A stretch of 40,811 nt of DNA from a virus. Shown piece after piece: positions 24,716-32,956 of this stretch. Under the pieces are notes generated by a model, which saw only the letters and a list, made by a program, of their open reading frames with translations, had not been told where the DNA came from and ran no database searches. Numbering within the stretch: position 1 is the stretch's first letter; every line of letters begins with the position of its first letter. Location of the stretch: the IMG/VR virus record IMGVR_UViG_3300007541_000047, positions 1-40,811 of that record, one strand, 5' to 3'. A program made the position numbers and the translations under genes.

Positions 24716-27700
24716 ATGTCTGACCTATTTTTAAACCCAATATTTAAGTCTGCTCCTAAACCTTTTCAAGATGAGGAAGATAGAATGGAGGAACAAAGGG
24801 TAATAGAACCTAAGCAACAACCTATTGTACCTCCCATCTTTAAAAAAGCACCTAAACCTCTTGACGGTAAACCTGCACTAACAGAAGTACCTGAGGTAGA
24901 GGACCCAGACCAACCACCAAACTATATCTTGCAACTACAAAATGTTTTGCAGGAATACGAAGACACACCTATTACCAAGGAAGTTGTTCTTGGTGACAAA
25001 AGGCTCATGTCTGTAATCAGATATAATCTAAGAAAGCGTATGGGTTCACCGCAAGATAGCGGACTAAAAAGTGCTGCAGTAGGTACGTATAGAATTGCAA
25101 GTAATATAGCAGGTGGTTCAACAGGACTGGTAGTTTCTGATGTAGATTCTATGTCAGATGAAGAAGCTTTTGAATCTTGGCAAGAACACCAAAGAAGTTT
25201 TGCTGGTGGTCAAACTGTGACTACTGCTAACGAACTTGTGTTTGGTATGAACGCGGATGAAGCTACAAAAGCTGCTATGGGTGCTGGTTACCTCCTTTTT
25301 GATTCAATGGCTAATATCTTTTCAGGTGATGTGACTTGGAAAGAAAAAGGGGATGCTATCTTAGATTACGCACAAGCTGGTATATGGGACCCTGCGACTA
25401 TTTTAGGCTTTGGTATGGGTAAGTTTATTGGCATCGCCACAACTAAGGCTACAACAACAGCATTTAGAGTAGGTGCGAAGAAAGCTCTGCAATCATTGAT
25501 GGCCAAAGGTATGTCAAAAAGGGCTGCGATTAAAGCAACAGGCGGGGCTATTAAAGCGTCTCCTTTTATCGCTTCAGAAGTTTTGATTAACTCTGCGGCT
25601 GACGTTGCTTATCAAAAGACAAAGATAGAAACGGACGCACAGAAGGAGTACTCTGCACTTCAAACTGGAGTGTCTGCACTTGCTGTTACCGCTATGCCTT
25701 TGGTTTTTGGTGTAGCTGGGGTGACTCGTGCAGCAACAACCTCTGGACCTCTAAAGAAAACAGCATTAAATCTTAATTGGGTTGACAAAGAACTAAAGAA
25801 ACTCCCGGACTTTAATGTTGCAAAAAAGTCTGATGTAGAACGTGCGTATGCTTTGATGAAGAGCAGACTCCCTATGGAAGAAATTATAGACACTTTTGAT
25901 GATACTTTTGGTCATATTGTAGGTGATCCCAGTAAGATAAAGGCATGGGATGCGCAGAAAGGTGAGTTTATCCCCGCTACTGCTGGAAAGCTTACTAATG
26001 CGCAAGCTCGTGAGGCATTTACTAGAACCTTTTTGTTTGGTGAAGATGGCTTTAAGGGTTATTATGTGGCATTAAAAGAAGCTGGTTTCTCTGCTCATCC
26101 TATAATGACAAAAGATCATAAGATAACTGGTGTTGTTGGTGAAACTATTAAATGGATAGATGACTCTGTTGTAAAGAAACATATGAAAGCTTTTGAAAAA
26201 GCTAATGGCGTTAAACTAAATATCGGATACACTTCAGAGGATTTAGCTAACGAGTTTATGTCAGGGATAAGTATTGGTGCAAAGAGTATGCAACAAGCCT
26301 CTTGGCTGTCAAGACTAGAAAAGATGGGCCTTAAAGACGACGAAGCACTAATGAAGTTCCTTCGTGGTGAAGCTGATGAAGCTGCTATTAAAGACCCTAA
26401 GATGGGACAGTTTGCACTTAGCACATACAAGAGACTGTTGACTTCTACTTGGGCTACCACTGGTGCTAACCTCAAAGGTTTTGGTCAGTTAACTTCTCTT
26501 AATGCTGCTGCTGATGTCCTCGTTGGTACTGGTGAACTTGCTTTTGGTGCACTTTCTAAGATTGTAGGCAGAGACCCTGATAAAGCTAACCTTTTATTTA
26601 AGAAGGGTTTGTTTGATATTACCAGCCCACTGTATCGTGCTAGAAACGCTATGGACCCTGAGCAATCACTTAAGGTTGGTGAATGGTACATGCGTCAGTT
26701 CCCTGAAGTAGAGTCAGCTCTTATGAGGGAGGTTAGTGGTGCTGGTGGTGCTGTTACTCCGCTTAAGCAGATGAATATTGAGCCGGGACGATCCGTTAAA
26801 GAAACTGTTGCAGGTGGTATTGACAGGTTTACTGAGGCTGTTCAGGCTTCTGCTGGTGTTCGGCTTCAGGATAAGATGACTAAAACATGGGCACTTGGTA
26901 ATAACGTAGATGTGTATATCATGCGTGAGTATGGCATGAAACCGCAAGAGTTTTTTTCTCGTCCTGATTCTATTCTTGAAGTTGCTTCTGACAGGTTCCG
27001 TGATCGTGTTTTAGACAAAGCTATTAACAGAACACTAAGAGAAACAGCATCACTGCAATGGTCAACACTTACTGCAAAACAAAATAAAACAATGGCACGA
27101 AGTGTGGCTAAGTTCATTGAAGGTGTTACAAATAAAACTGTAGCTGGTTACATTGTACCTTTTGGTAGTTTCTTGAATACTACCTTGGCAACTGCTGGAG
27201 ATTTGTCAGGTGTTAACTTTATTCGTGGTCAGTTAATGAGGGTTACGCCGGGGAAAGTGGCTGATTATGCTACCCAAGACGGCGCTGAACTTCTTGCTAA
27301 AGGTGTTGTAGGTTGGAGTGCAGTTATTGCTGGCGTTCCTGCTGCTCTTGAGCGTCTTGAGAAAGGTTATGCTTGGAATCAAAATGAAAGAGAGGATGGG
27401 TCAGTTGCAGATGAAACATTTACTTGGCCTGAGTCTGTACTTAGATTAGCATCTCAAATTATTGCTCATATAACAAAAGACGGTCAATTCAACCCTGAAT
27501 CTTACTCTGATGTGCCATCGGAACTCTGGGAAGAATTTAGAAATGCACCTTCTGATTTGAGACGTGAAGCTCTTATTCAAACTGGGGGTCAAGCACTGAG
27601 GGATTTTGATGATGTTATCAAATCTATTGAAGGCTCCTTCACTGCCCTTATGAATGGGGAGGAACTAGATGCTTGGAAAGAGCTTGCCCCTGTGTTGTCT

Positions 27701-28408
27701 CAACCAATCTCAGGTGTTACTCGATTTATGGACCCTTATAATCAGCTTTGGGGGGTGATGACTGACGGCAACCTGACACCTGATAGAAGACAAGGTTCAA
27801 TATTCCTTAATAATGCTCTTCGATATGTTGACCAGCTTACAGGTTGGGATGAGCAAATGGAGAAAAGAGCATATCCAACGGAAGGATTACGTGAGACAGT
27901 AGATTTAGGTAAGCAATTGATGGGGGAAAGAACTGCTCCTAGACTAACATTGTCTGCAAAAGTTTTGAACACTGCAGGTATGACTGCTTGGAACAATATC
28001 CGTTTTGAAGGTCCTCCAGAAGTCAAGAACAAGATGGATGAATTGGTTGTGAGTTATCTTGATGCTTACTCTAGAAGAATGCTAACGGAACATCCTGATT
28101 TTTTCACGAGTAAGAAAATGACAACAGAACAGAGACAAGATTTGGTTAAATCTAATGTGATTGATCCTGCTGTAACTACTGTTAAAGACCTTGTGAAAGA
28201 AGGCTATCTACCACCTGAGTATGATTTGTTGCGTCAGGCTTCTGGACTTAATAAAAAAGACTTGTCAAAGGTAAAAGATTTCTTGGGTGTTAAAGAAAGC
28301 CTTGTTGATCTTGCCCAGACTGAAGAAGGTAGAGCCACACTGTCTAAGCTTATTTACCTAACAGATAACTACGACGATATTTTTATGAAGGAATTTAAGT
28401 TAGACTAA
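24716..28408 (+). CDS. Large internal virion / ejection protein, 1230 aa
   Basis: The last rightward gene. The N-terminus carries a duplicated motif PIF-K-(S/K)-APKP at residues 8-16 and 40-48 in a Pro-Glu-rich linker. The rest is mainly helical, with Ala-Gly-rich amphipathic stretches such as ALQTGVSALAVTAMPLVFGV and KGVVGWSAVIAGVPAALERL that may contact membrane. Size, composition and place at the end of the virion module match the largest ejected core proteins of marine podoviruses (T7 gp16-like by role). There is no clear lytic transglycosylase motif; the neighbouring SleB protein probably supplies the wall-cutting activity. Confidence 0.72.
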   Translation: MSDLFLNPIFKSAPKPFQDEEDRMEEQRVIEPKQQPIVPPIFKKAPKPLDGKPALTEVPEVEDPDQPPNYILQLQNVLQEYEDTPITKEVVLGDKRLMSVIRYNLRKRMGSPQDSGLKSAAVGTYRIASNIAGGSTGLVVSDVDSMSDEEAFESWQEHQRSFAGGQTVTTANELVFGMNADEATKAAMGAGYLLFDSMANIFSGDVTWKEKGDAILDYAQAGIWDPATILGFGMGKFIGIATTKATTTAFRVGAKKALQSLMAKGMSKRAAIKATGGAIKASPFIASEVLINSAADVAYQKTKIETDAQKEYSALQTGVSALAVTAMPLVFGVAGVTRAATTSGPLKKTALNLNWVDKELKKLPDFNVAKKSDVERAYALMKSRLPMEEIIDTFDDTFGHIVGDPSKIKAWDAQKGEFIPATAGKLTNAQAREAFTRTFLFGEDGFKGYYVALKEAGFSAHPIMTKDHKITGVVGETIKWIDDSVVKKHMKAFEKANGVKLNIGYTSEDLANEFMSGISIGAKSMQQASWLSRLEKMGLKDDEALMKFLRGEADEAAIKDPKMGQFALSTYKRLLTSTWATTGANLKGFGQLTSLNAAADVLVGTGELAFGALSKIVGRDPDKANLLFKKGLFDITSPLYRARNAMDPEQSLKVGEWYMRQFPEVESALMREVSGAGGAVTPLKQMNIEPGRSVKETVAGGIDRFTEAVQASAGVRLQDKMTKTWALGNNVDVYIMREYGMKPQEFFSRPDSILEVASDRFRDRVLDKAINRTLRETASLQWSTLTAKQNKTMARSVAKFIEGVTNKTVAGYIVPFGSFLNTTLATAGDLSGVNFIRGQLMRVTPGKVADYATQDGAELLAKGVVGWSAVIAGVPAALERLEKGYAWNQNEREDGSVADETFTWPESVLRLASQIIAHITKDGQFNPESYSDVPSELWEEFRNAPSDLRREALIQTGGQALRDFDDVIKSIEGSFTALMNGEELDAWKELAPVLSQPISGVTRFMDPYNQLWGVMTDGNLTPDRRQGSIFLNNALRYVDQLTGWDEQMEKRAYPTEGLRETVDLGKQLMGERTAPRLTLSAKVLNTAGMTAWNNIRFEGPPEVKNKMDELVVSYLDAYSRRMLTEHPDFFTSKKMTTEQRQDLVKSNVIDPAVTTVKDLVKEGYLPPEYDLLRQASGLNKKDLSKVKDFLGVKESLVDLAQTEEGRATLSKLIYLTDNYDDIFMKEFKLD

Positions 28409-28412
28409 ATAA

Positions 28413-28438
28413 AAAGAGGAACCCGAAAGCTCCCCTTT
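28413..28438 (-). terminator. Terminator between the converging halves
   Basis: On the minus strand the arms AAAGGGGAGC and GTTCCTCTTT form ten pairs (two G-T) with a six-base loop, followed by TTATTTAG. On the plus strand the same hairpin has two mismatches and only a short T-run. It should stop leftward transcription arriving from the replication half and perhaps slow rightward transcripts, which end five bases away. Confidence 0.7.
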
Positions 28439-28448
28439 GTCATAGTAG

Positions 28449-28625
28449 TTAGTCTGGGGTATTTTTTACTAGATACTCCAGTAACTCTTCTTCTTTAATC
28501 CAGAGTGGTACTCCTATTTCTTTACCCGTGTGCTTGTGGATATAAGTATAGTATCCCCAGTCTAAGTGTGTTATCACAAGATCGTAGTCTTTATTGTACT
28601 CTTTTGTTTTCATTTTCATTTTCAT
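28449..28625 (-). CDS. Small hypothetical protein, 58 aa
   Basis: The frame overlaps the stop of the upstream gene by four bases (ATGA). The product starts MKMKMKTKEYNKDYDLVITH, with YIHKHTGKEIGVPLW in the middle and ends LLEYLVKNTPD. Three in-frame ATGs lie at 28625, 28619 and 28613; AGAGG lies at best distance from the second. It looks like a small globular protein. A 'Y-x-Y-I-x-x-x-TGKEI' strand is its clearest feature. It is the last gene of the leftward half, just before the terminator. Function unknown. Confidence 0.55.
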   Translation of the reverse strand: MKMKMKTKEYNKDYDLVITHLDWGYYTYIHKHTGKEIGVPLWIKEEELLEYLVKNTPD

Positions 28626-28891
28626 ACCTCTTCTAACATATAATCAGCTAGTTCATATGCAGACCTTTTGATCTCAGCCCAAGGTGCTTGCCCTCTTGTA
28701 TTAATCAGGATGGCAGCACCGAAGGCACCAGCTAGATACTCACGAGAAGTCAGAGGAATATTCTCTGGCTTCTTTTTTTGTCTGAACTCCTTGGCTTCCT
28801 CCTCCAGAGAGATTTGAGAAGTACTCTTGGTTGTACCCCCGTTCCCATTCTTTGTAGTTGTGGCTCCCTTCTTGATAGGGGTTCTCGGCAT
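28622..28891 (-). CDS. Small phage protein with REYLAGAF motif, 89 aa
   Basis: The C-terminal part reads LTSREYLAGAFGAAILINTR, then AEIKRSAYELADYMLEE. This matches a widespread small phage family ('L-x-x-R-(D/E)-Y-(F/L)-A-x-x-A ... A-x-x-x-AY-x-x-AD-x-(L/M)L'). The start is uncertain: ATG 28891 (MPRTPIKKG) or TTG 28921. Either overlaps the upstream small gene by 150 bases or more in another frame. The N-terminal part is basic and poorly ordered, so the real coding start may lie further in, or the two frames may be joined by a frameshift (or a sequencing indel at a run of five G). Confidence 0.6.
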   Translation of the reverse strand: MPRTPIKKGATTTKNGNGGTTKSTSQISLEEEAKEFRQKKKPENIPLTSREYLAGAFGAAILINTRGQAPWAEIKRSAYELADYMLEEV

Positions 28892-28931
28892 TGGTTCTAA
28901 ATCCTTTTTTACCTTCTTCAAAAGGTTTCAT
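28740..28931 (-). CDS. RMF-like small phage protein, 63 aa
   Basis: MKPFEEGKKGFRTNAENPYQ continues EGSHNYKEWERGYNQEY. The pattern 'G-x-x-(A/G)-F-R-x-x-x-x-x-NP-Y-x-x-x-(S/T)-x-x-x-x-x-W-x-x-G-(W/Y)' is that of small ribosome-modulation-factor-like proteins found in phages, though a ribosomal role is not established for these. It starts at ATG 28931. The family-like region ends near residue 36; what follows (SNLSGGGSQGVQTKKEARE) overlaps the next gene and looks less natural. See the finding on this overlap. Confidence 0.65.
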   Translation of the reverse strand: MKPFEEGKKGFRTNAENPYQEGSHNYKEWERGYNQEYFSNLSGGGSQGVQTKKEAREYSSDFS

Positions 28932-29133
28932 TTGCTTTTGTACCTTGTGTTTCTCTTGAATAACAATTCATTTCAAATAGCGGAAAACTTGTCTGCGTTT
29001 CAAAGTATGCAGTGGCCTCTACTCGTCTGGCTTCACATTCTTCATAAGTATTAAAGAATAGAGGCAAGAAACCATCTACAAACTGAGGTTGAGGACCTCC
29101 GAGATGGAACAGAACTATTAGTGCATATTTCAT
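28918..29133 (-). CDS. Small protein with hydrophobic N-terminus, 71 aa
   Basis: The product begins MKYALIVLFHLGGPQPQFVD and continues PLFFNTYEECEARRVEATAY. A short hydrophobic N-terminus, a 'FNT-x-EEC-x-x-R' block and a late cysteine are typical of small, possibly exported phage proteins. It may have an uncleaved membrane anchor or a signal peptide. It overlaps both neighbours by a few bases (TGA/ATG overlaps). Function unknown. Confidence 0.65.
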   Translation of the reverse strand: MKYALIVLFHLGGPQPQFVDGFLPLFFNTYEECEARRVEATAYFETQTSFPLFEMNCYSRETQGTKANETF

Positions 29134-29351
29134 GATGTGTCTCTCATTGTTTGAATTAGTTTTTCAAGGTACCACTTAGCTTTGTATAAGTCTTCAATGC
29201 CATTTTTGTATCGCCATCGGTGCATATACTTTGCAATGTTGCCTCGTAGATAACCAATGAACTCTTCTTTGGTTAGAAAGTCCTCTATGTAGTCAATAGC
29301 TTCAATCTTACCTTGACCATAGTGAGGGGGGTTGTTCACGTTGTCTGTCAT
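29130..29351 (-). CDS. DUF3310 protein, 73 aa
   Basis: The sequence VNNPPHYGQGKIEAIDYIED, then GYLRGNIAKYMHRWRYKNG and DLYKAKWYLEKL is the full DUF3310 (PF11753) signature. It is a short helical protein common in phages, sometimes labelled a nucleotide kinase without firm evidence. Here it lies directly after phoH in the nucleotide-metabolism run, starting at the base after the phoH stop and overlapping the next gene (ATGA). The first 14 bases of the gene are identical to those of the 72-residue gene ending at 34565. Confidence 0.9.
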   Translation of the reverse strand: MTDNVNNPPHYGQGKIEAIDYIEDFLTKEEFIGYLRGNIAKYMHRWRYKNGIEDLYKAKWYLEKLIQTMRDTS

Positions 29352-30050
29352 TTATAGTCCTTCAGCTAGGAAAGTTTTTACCCACATTGCAGTTACGTCA
29401 CTCCTGATAATATCCTTAACAGTGAACTCAATAACTGGTATTGGTAGTGTATACTTTTTTATCAAGTGTGTCAACTTAGAAAGTCCGTCTCCTTGTCTAA
29501 GGTCAGACTGTTGTGTGTCACCATTGATAACTAGCTTAGACCCTTCGCCAACACGAGTTACCAAAGCTTTAAGTTCTTCCACTGTCAGGTTCTGAGCCTC
29601 ATCAATAATAATCAGTGTATTATCGAATGAACGACCCCTGATAAGGGCTAGAGGTACAGTTTCGATATTACCGTGCTTAAGTCCTGTTTCTACAACCCCC
29701 TTTCCTAGATGCTTCTCAAGTACGTCAATCACAGGCAAGGCCCAAGGAGCACATTTCTCCTCTAGTGTACCGGGGAGGAATCCAATGTCTTTACCTACAG
29801 CTACATGAGGTCTTGTGATAACAATCTTCTCAATGTCTTTGGTGTGATACTGACTTGCTGCAAAAGTAGATACTACATATGTCTTACCTGTACCTGCTGG
29901 GCCTAGTACTACTACTTGGTCACTCTCTTTAAGAGCCTCTATGTACATAGCCTGTTTATCAGTTTTAGGTAGCAAGTCAAAAGGCTGTTTACCTGTGTCA
30001 TGTTTTGTAGTTGTTCTACGTGTCTTTGGTTTAGGCTTTTGCTGTACCAT
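29352..30050 (-). CDS. phoH: PhoH-like ATPase, 232 aa
   Basis: It has Walker A GPAGTGKT at 50-57, the PhoH block KIVITRPHVAVGKDIGFLPG, Walker B LIIIDEAQN at 146-154 and the INGDTQQSDL motif. These are the core features of PhoH/RNA helicase-like P-loop ATPases, which are frequent in marine phages. Bacterial PhoH is induced by phosphate limitation and is linked to RNA metabolism, but the phage role is not settled. The first 20 residues are basic and disordered. It is shorter than bacterial PhoH and covers the ATPase only. It lies between glutaredoxin and DUF3310. Confidence 0.93.
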   Translation of the reverse strand: MVQQKPKPKTRRTTTKHDTGKQPFDLLPKTDKQAMYIEALKESDQVVVLGPAGTGKTYVVSTFAASQYHTKDIEKIVITRPHVAVGKDIGFLPGTLEEKCAPWALPVIDVLEKHLGKGVVETGLKHGNIETVPLALIRGRSFDNTLIIIDEAQNLTVEELKALVTRVGEGSKLVINGDTQQSDLRQGDGLSKLTHLIKKYTLPIPVIEFTVKDIIRSDVTAMWVKTFLAEGL

Positions 30051-30059
30051 TACTTGTCC

Positions 30060-30317
30060 TTAATATGGATCATTACTGTCATCCAGTGCTTCTTCGATTA
30101 ACCATTTAGCAGTTTCAGTATAGCCACCAATCAAGTAGCCATCTGGTGAAAATACTTGAGGTACTGTCTTAAGTCCTGCTAGTAGCATTAGAGTACGAAT
30201 AGCTGGGTCTTTGTCTACGTAATGAACAATAGGTTTCTGTCCCGCATTCACTAACTCCTCCAGTACTTTTTCACACCAACCACAATTAGCTCTACTTATC
30301 ACTGTGTAGAAGTTCAT
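30060..30317 (-). CDS. Glutaredoxin, 85 aa
   Basis: A complete thioredoxin-fold glutaredoxin with the active site CGWC at residues 12-15, the cis-proline strand TVPQVF and the GGYTE motif before the last helix. It transfers electrons through the dithiol pair. The ribonucleotide reductase gene lies 320 bases upstream in the same transcript, so its likely job is to re-reduce the reductase C-terminal cysteines. CGWC is a less common variant of CPYC. It overlaps the end of the previous gene by four bases. Confidence 0.92.
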   Translation of the reverse strand: MNFYTVISRANCGWCEKVLEELVNAGQKPIVHYVDKDPAIRTLMLLAGLKTVPQVFSPDGYLIGGYTETAKWLIEEALDDSNDPY

Positions 30318-30508
30318 CCCCGATCTCCTAGAGTATTTTTTAGTGAACTTAATACCCGCTCTAATTTTAATCCGTCATGCGCACGAGTGCAATAGATTTT
30401 TATAGGTCTGTGAGTCCTACCGTCATCAGTTTCTTCTACTAGGTCTAGCAATCTGAACAGTTCCCTCACTAAGGCGTCATACTCTTGGACTTTACTTGTT
30501 AAGCTCAT
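30314..30508 (-). CDS. Small helical protein, 64 aa
   Basis: MSLTSKVQEYDALVRELFRL is followed by LVEETDDGRTHRPIKIYCTR and a final helix GLKLERVLSSLKNTLGD. The arrangement is helix, short strand pair, helix. It has one cysteine and no known motif. It lies between the DUF1289 gene and glutaredoxin, overlapping both, so it is co-translated with the reductase partners; a direct role there is only a guess. Confidence 0.65.
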   Translation of the reverse strand: MSLTSKVQEYDALVRELFRLLDLVEETDDGRTHRPIKIYCTRAHDGLKLERVLSSLKNTLGDRG

Positions 30509-30632
30509 TCATTATCCTTTCCCTTTCCTCTTCGGTATACTTGGACCATAACCGTATCTGTTCTAAGGTACGATCACAGCCCAAGCACTCACCATCAAGA
30601 ACCTTGCAGACTTTAATACAAGGTGTTTTCAC
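30492..30632 (-). CDS. DUF1289 protein, 46 aa, GTG start
   Basis: This short frame starts at GTG four bases after the reductase stop and encodes KTPCIKVCKVLDGECLGCDR, then TLEQIRLWSKYTEEERE. The 'PC-x-x-x-C-x-x-x-x-x-x-C-x-GC-x-R-(T/S)-x-x-E-I-x-x-W' pattern is the DUF1289 signature: four cysteines, probably binding zinc or iron-sulphur. Bacterial members are about 60-70 residues; this one is minimal. Placed between ribonucleotide reductase and glutaredoxin, it could be a redox or metal helper, which is an inference from position. Confidence 0.85.
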   Translation of the reverse strand: MKTPCIKVCKVLDGECLGCDRTLEQIRLWSKYTEEERERIMNELNK

Positions 30633-30635
30633 TAC

Positions 30636-32336
30636 TTAGATACCACAAGAGCCACCAGTACCTGAGATGTCACAAATGTCATGGCTTTCAATGTGCTCCT
30701 CAAACTCCTCTCCAAGTTTTTCTACAGCCTCACTATAAGGTACAGATGTCAAAGGTTGCCCACCACGAGAACCATCTGGGTAACAAGTGAAGCCGCGTAG
30801 TCGGTGGGCATACTTAGCAAGTGTACCTGCGAACTCGTTAACAGTATCTTCATTGTTGGATTTACTCCCCCATGCTGGTAGGTTAATGGTTGAACTGATA
30901 GCCATGTCTACGTAGTCTTGAACATCAGCTTGGAACTTAATGCGGCGTTCAAAGTCATCTGCAAGATCAAGAGCACTTTCGATGTTGTCTGGATCGGCTC
31001 CGTAAAGATCAATAAGCTCTTGTGCAGCACTGTCTACTACATACTGGTAATGCCAACGGTTAGAGCCTTTAAGATAACGGCGCTTATAAGCAACAGCAAA
31101 GATAGGCTCAATGCCAGTGCTTGTGCCAGCAAGGATACCAATGGTCCCCGTAGGGGCGATAGCACGGTTAGCGACAGGACGTGAGATACTAAGACGGTCA
31201 GCAAAATCACGAGATACAGTATCACTAACACCTTTGTATACTCCTAGCCATTGATGAAGCTCTGGGGTGACCTCATAGCGATAACCCTTCTTAATAAGCC
31301 ACTCGTGCATACCCATGATACCCAAACCAAGACGGCGGTTCTTAGCACGTGTCAATGCTACTTTCTCGTATGGTAAGTCAGCCTTTAAGGTACCACAAAT
31401 AAGGAACATTGTAGCCAAACGAACAACATCCTTAAGTTCATCAATGTCTTTGATACGACCAAAGTTAAGGCTACCCAAGTTACACACATCAGAGTCATCA
31501 GCAGAGGTGACCTCCGTACAAGCGTTTCGTAGGGTCTCATCTTCCTTATCAAAGAAGTTAAAGGCAAACCCCGGCTCTGCTGTCTTTAGTGCTTGGCGTA
31601 CATTCTCCTCAAAGACCTTACCGTAGTCACCTGTCTTCCAGTAGTTCATCAACCATTCGGTGTCGTAGTTGACAGATACGTTAGTCATGTCCAGAGGTGC
31701 AGGGAAGTTAAAGTCTTCTTGCTTAATATCCCATAGAGATTTTCCAGTTTTACCTACAGGCATATCTGCCCAATCTTTAGCCTTTAGGAACTTGTGAATA
31801 TCACCATGCTTCCAGTTAAGGCTTGCGTAGATAGCACTTCTGCGGGAACCTCCTTGCATGACACGACGACCAATCTCGTTAATCATGTTCATCTTGGGGA
31901 TTGGTCCTGAAGCCTGACCACCTGTGCGTTGGATAGGTTCACCCTCTGCCCGGTACACTGAGTAGTCTACACCAATACCGCCACCTGTCATCAAGCAACT
32001 TTCAGCTTTCCAGCTAAGGTTAGCCCAATCCTCACGAGTATCTTCCTCTGCCTTAAGAAGATAGCAGTTATTAAAGAACTTGTTAGAACGTCCAGCATAG
32101 TAAAGGTAACGACCACCGGGAATAAACTTCATGTCCCGAATATATGTAGTTAATTGATCCTTGTCTTCTTTGGACATCCCTTGATCACCAGACACACTAC
32201 AGACATCTTCCACTAGAGTCTTAGCAAGGGCACCCCAAGTCTCTGCACCTTCATGTCGGTATTTGTGGTTAAAAATGTCTTCCGAGAACTTGCTTCGGAA
32301 CATCGGGTTCAGGTTGCTTTTGTAGTTGTTATTCAT
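30636..32336 (-). CDS. nrdJ: Ribonucleotide reductase, class II-like (adenosylcobalamin-dependent), 566 aa
   Basis: Reduces ribonucleotides to deoxyribonucleotides. Seen here: FNNCYLL with C91, the finger-loop motif NACTE at 271-275 (radical cysteine C273 with N271 and E275), the partner C285 in VCNLGSLN, the phosphate-binding APTGTIGILAGTSTGIEP segment, and C-terminal cysteines C555 and C564 for re-reduction. There is no separate radical subunit (NrdB) or activase nearby and no ATP-cone, which fits the short class II enzymes of marine podoviruses. It is followed by DUF1289 and glutaredoxin genes and preceded by a MazG-like gene, making one nucleotide module. Class assignment is by pattern, not by alignment. 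Confidence 0.88.
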   Translation of the reverse strand: MNNNYKSNLNPMFRSKFSEDIFNHKYRHEGAETWGALAKTLVEDVCSVSGDQGMSKEDKDQLTTYIRDMKFIPGGRYLYYAGRSNKFFNNCYLLKAEEDTREDWANLSWKAESCLMTGGGIGVDYSVYRAEGEPIQRTGGQASGPIPKMNMINEIGRRVMQGGSRRSAIYASLNWKHGDIHKFLKAKDWADMPVGKTGKSLWDIKQEDFNFPAPLDMTNVSVNYDTEWLMNYWKTGDYGKVFEENVRQALKTAEPGFAFNFFDKEDETLRNACTEVTSADDSDVCNLGSLNFGRIKDIDELKDVVRLATMFLICGTLKADLPYEKVALTRAKNRRLGLGIMGMHEWLIKKGYRYEVTPELHQWLGVYKGVSDTVSRDFADRLSISRPVANRAIAPTGTIGILAGTSTGIEPIFAVAYKRRYLKGSNRWHYQYVVDSAAQELIDLYGADPDNIESALDLADDFERRIKFQADVQDYVDMAISSTINLPAWGSKSNNEDTVNEFAGTLAKYAHRLRGFTCYPDGSRGGQPLTSVPYSEAVEKLGEEFEEHIESHDICDISGTGGSCGI

Positions 32337-32764
32337 ACAAGGTCCTCCAGTCGTACCTTAGGTGCATTTTCACGTTTCATTATCTTACCATCCTCACGCC
32401 GTTTAATAGTACCATCAGGTTGTGTTACCCGCAAGACATTATTCACATGAACACGATAGAGAGCTTCATCTAGGTTCCATCCTTTACTAAGTGCATAGCC
32501 ATAGATCACGTATATGAGGTCAGCAAGTTCTTTGAGTTCTGATGTACGATCTCCATTGATCTGAAGTAACTCTTGTACCCACTCACCATACTCTTCCATA
32601 ATCAGACGTGAGTACAGTTGTGGTGTACCATCCTGACCAGTAAACTCCTTAAAGTACTTCACCATCTCCATAGGGGTAGCATAGTGATTGTCGTCATCCC
32701 CTGTCCAGTAACCAGTTGAATCATTGTAGATTGCCATTGCGTCTATATCGTCTCGTTGTATCAT
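32333..32764 (-). CDS. MazG-like nucleotide pyrophosphohydrolase, 143 aa
   Basis: An all-alpha NTP pyrophosphohydrolase. The metal-binding pattern is E57-E58-x-x-E61 in RLIMEEYGEWVQE, and E79-x-x-D82 in ELADLIYVIYGYALSKG. These enzymes hydrolyse NTPs or dNTPs to monophosphates; phage versions have been proposed to lower dNTP imbalance or alarmone. The C-terminal part ALYRVHVNNVLRV is typical. The N-terminal 40 residues (DSTGYWTGDDDNHYATPMEM) are an extra segment seen in some phage members. It overlaps the reductase by four bases and the upstream small gene by four. Confidence 0.85.
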   Translation of the reverse strand: MIQRDDIDAMAIYNDSTGYWTGDDDNHYATPMEMVKYFKEFTGQDGTPQLYSRLIMEEYGEWVQELLQINGDRTSELKELADLIYVIYGYALSKGWNLDEALYRVHVNNVLRVTQPDGTIKRREDGKIMKRENAPKVRLEDLV

Positions 32765-32943
32765 CGTTTATATACCTCTAGTCCTTTTACTTTTAGTTCA
32801 TCCAAGTCGTGTAGCCAGTTAGTGAAAAGCTCTTCTAGGGTCTCAACTTCATCGTCATATACCCCAAAGATATTATTCTCTTCATCTATTTTAATTTTAA
32901 TTGTAACCTCAAACTCCACGGAAAGACTCCAAGTTATATTCAT
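32761..32943 (-). CDS. Small acidic protein, 60 aa
   Basis: MNITWSLSVEFEVTIKIKID has strong beta alternation, then an acidic helix VETLEELFTNWLHDLDELKV. It is a beta-beta-alpha type small domain, acidic overall. It overlaps the MazG-like gene by four bases. There is no good ribosome-binding site, so its translation probably depends on the preceding small gene, which ends 13 bases upstream. Function unknown. Confidence 0.6.
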   Translation of the reverse strand: MNITWSLSVEFEVTIKIKIDEENNIFGVYDDEVETLEELFTNWLHDLDELKVKGLEVYKR

Positions 32944-32956
32944 TTGTCAGCATAAG

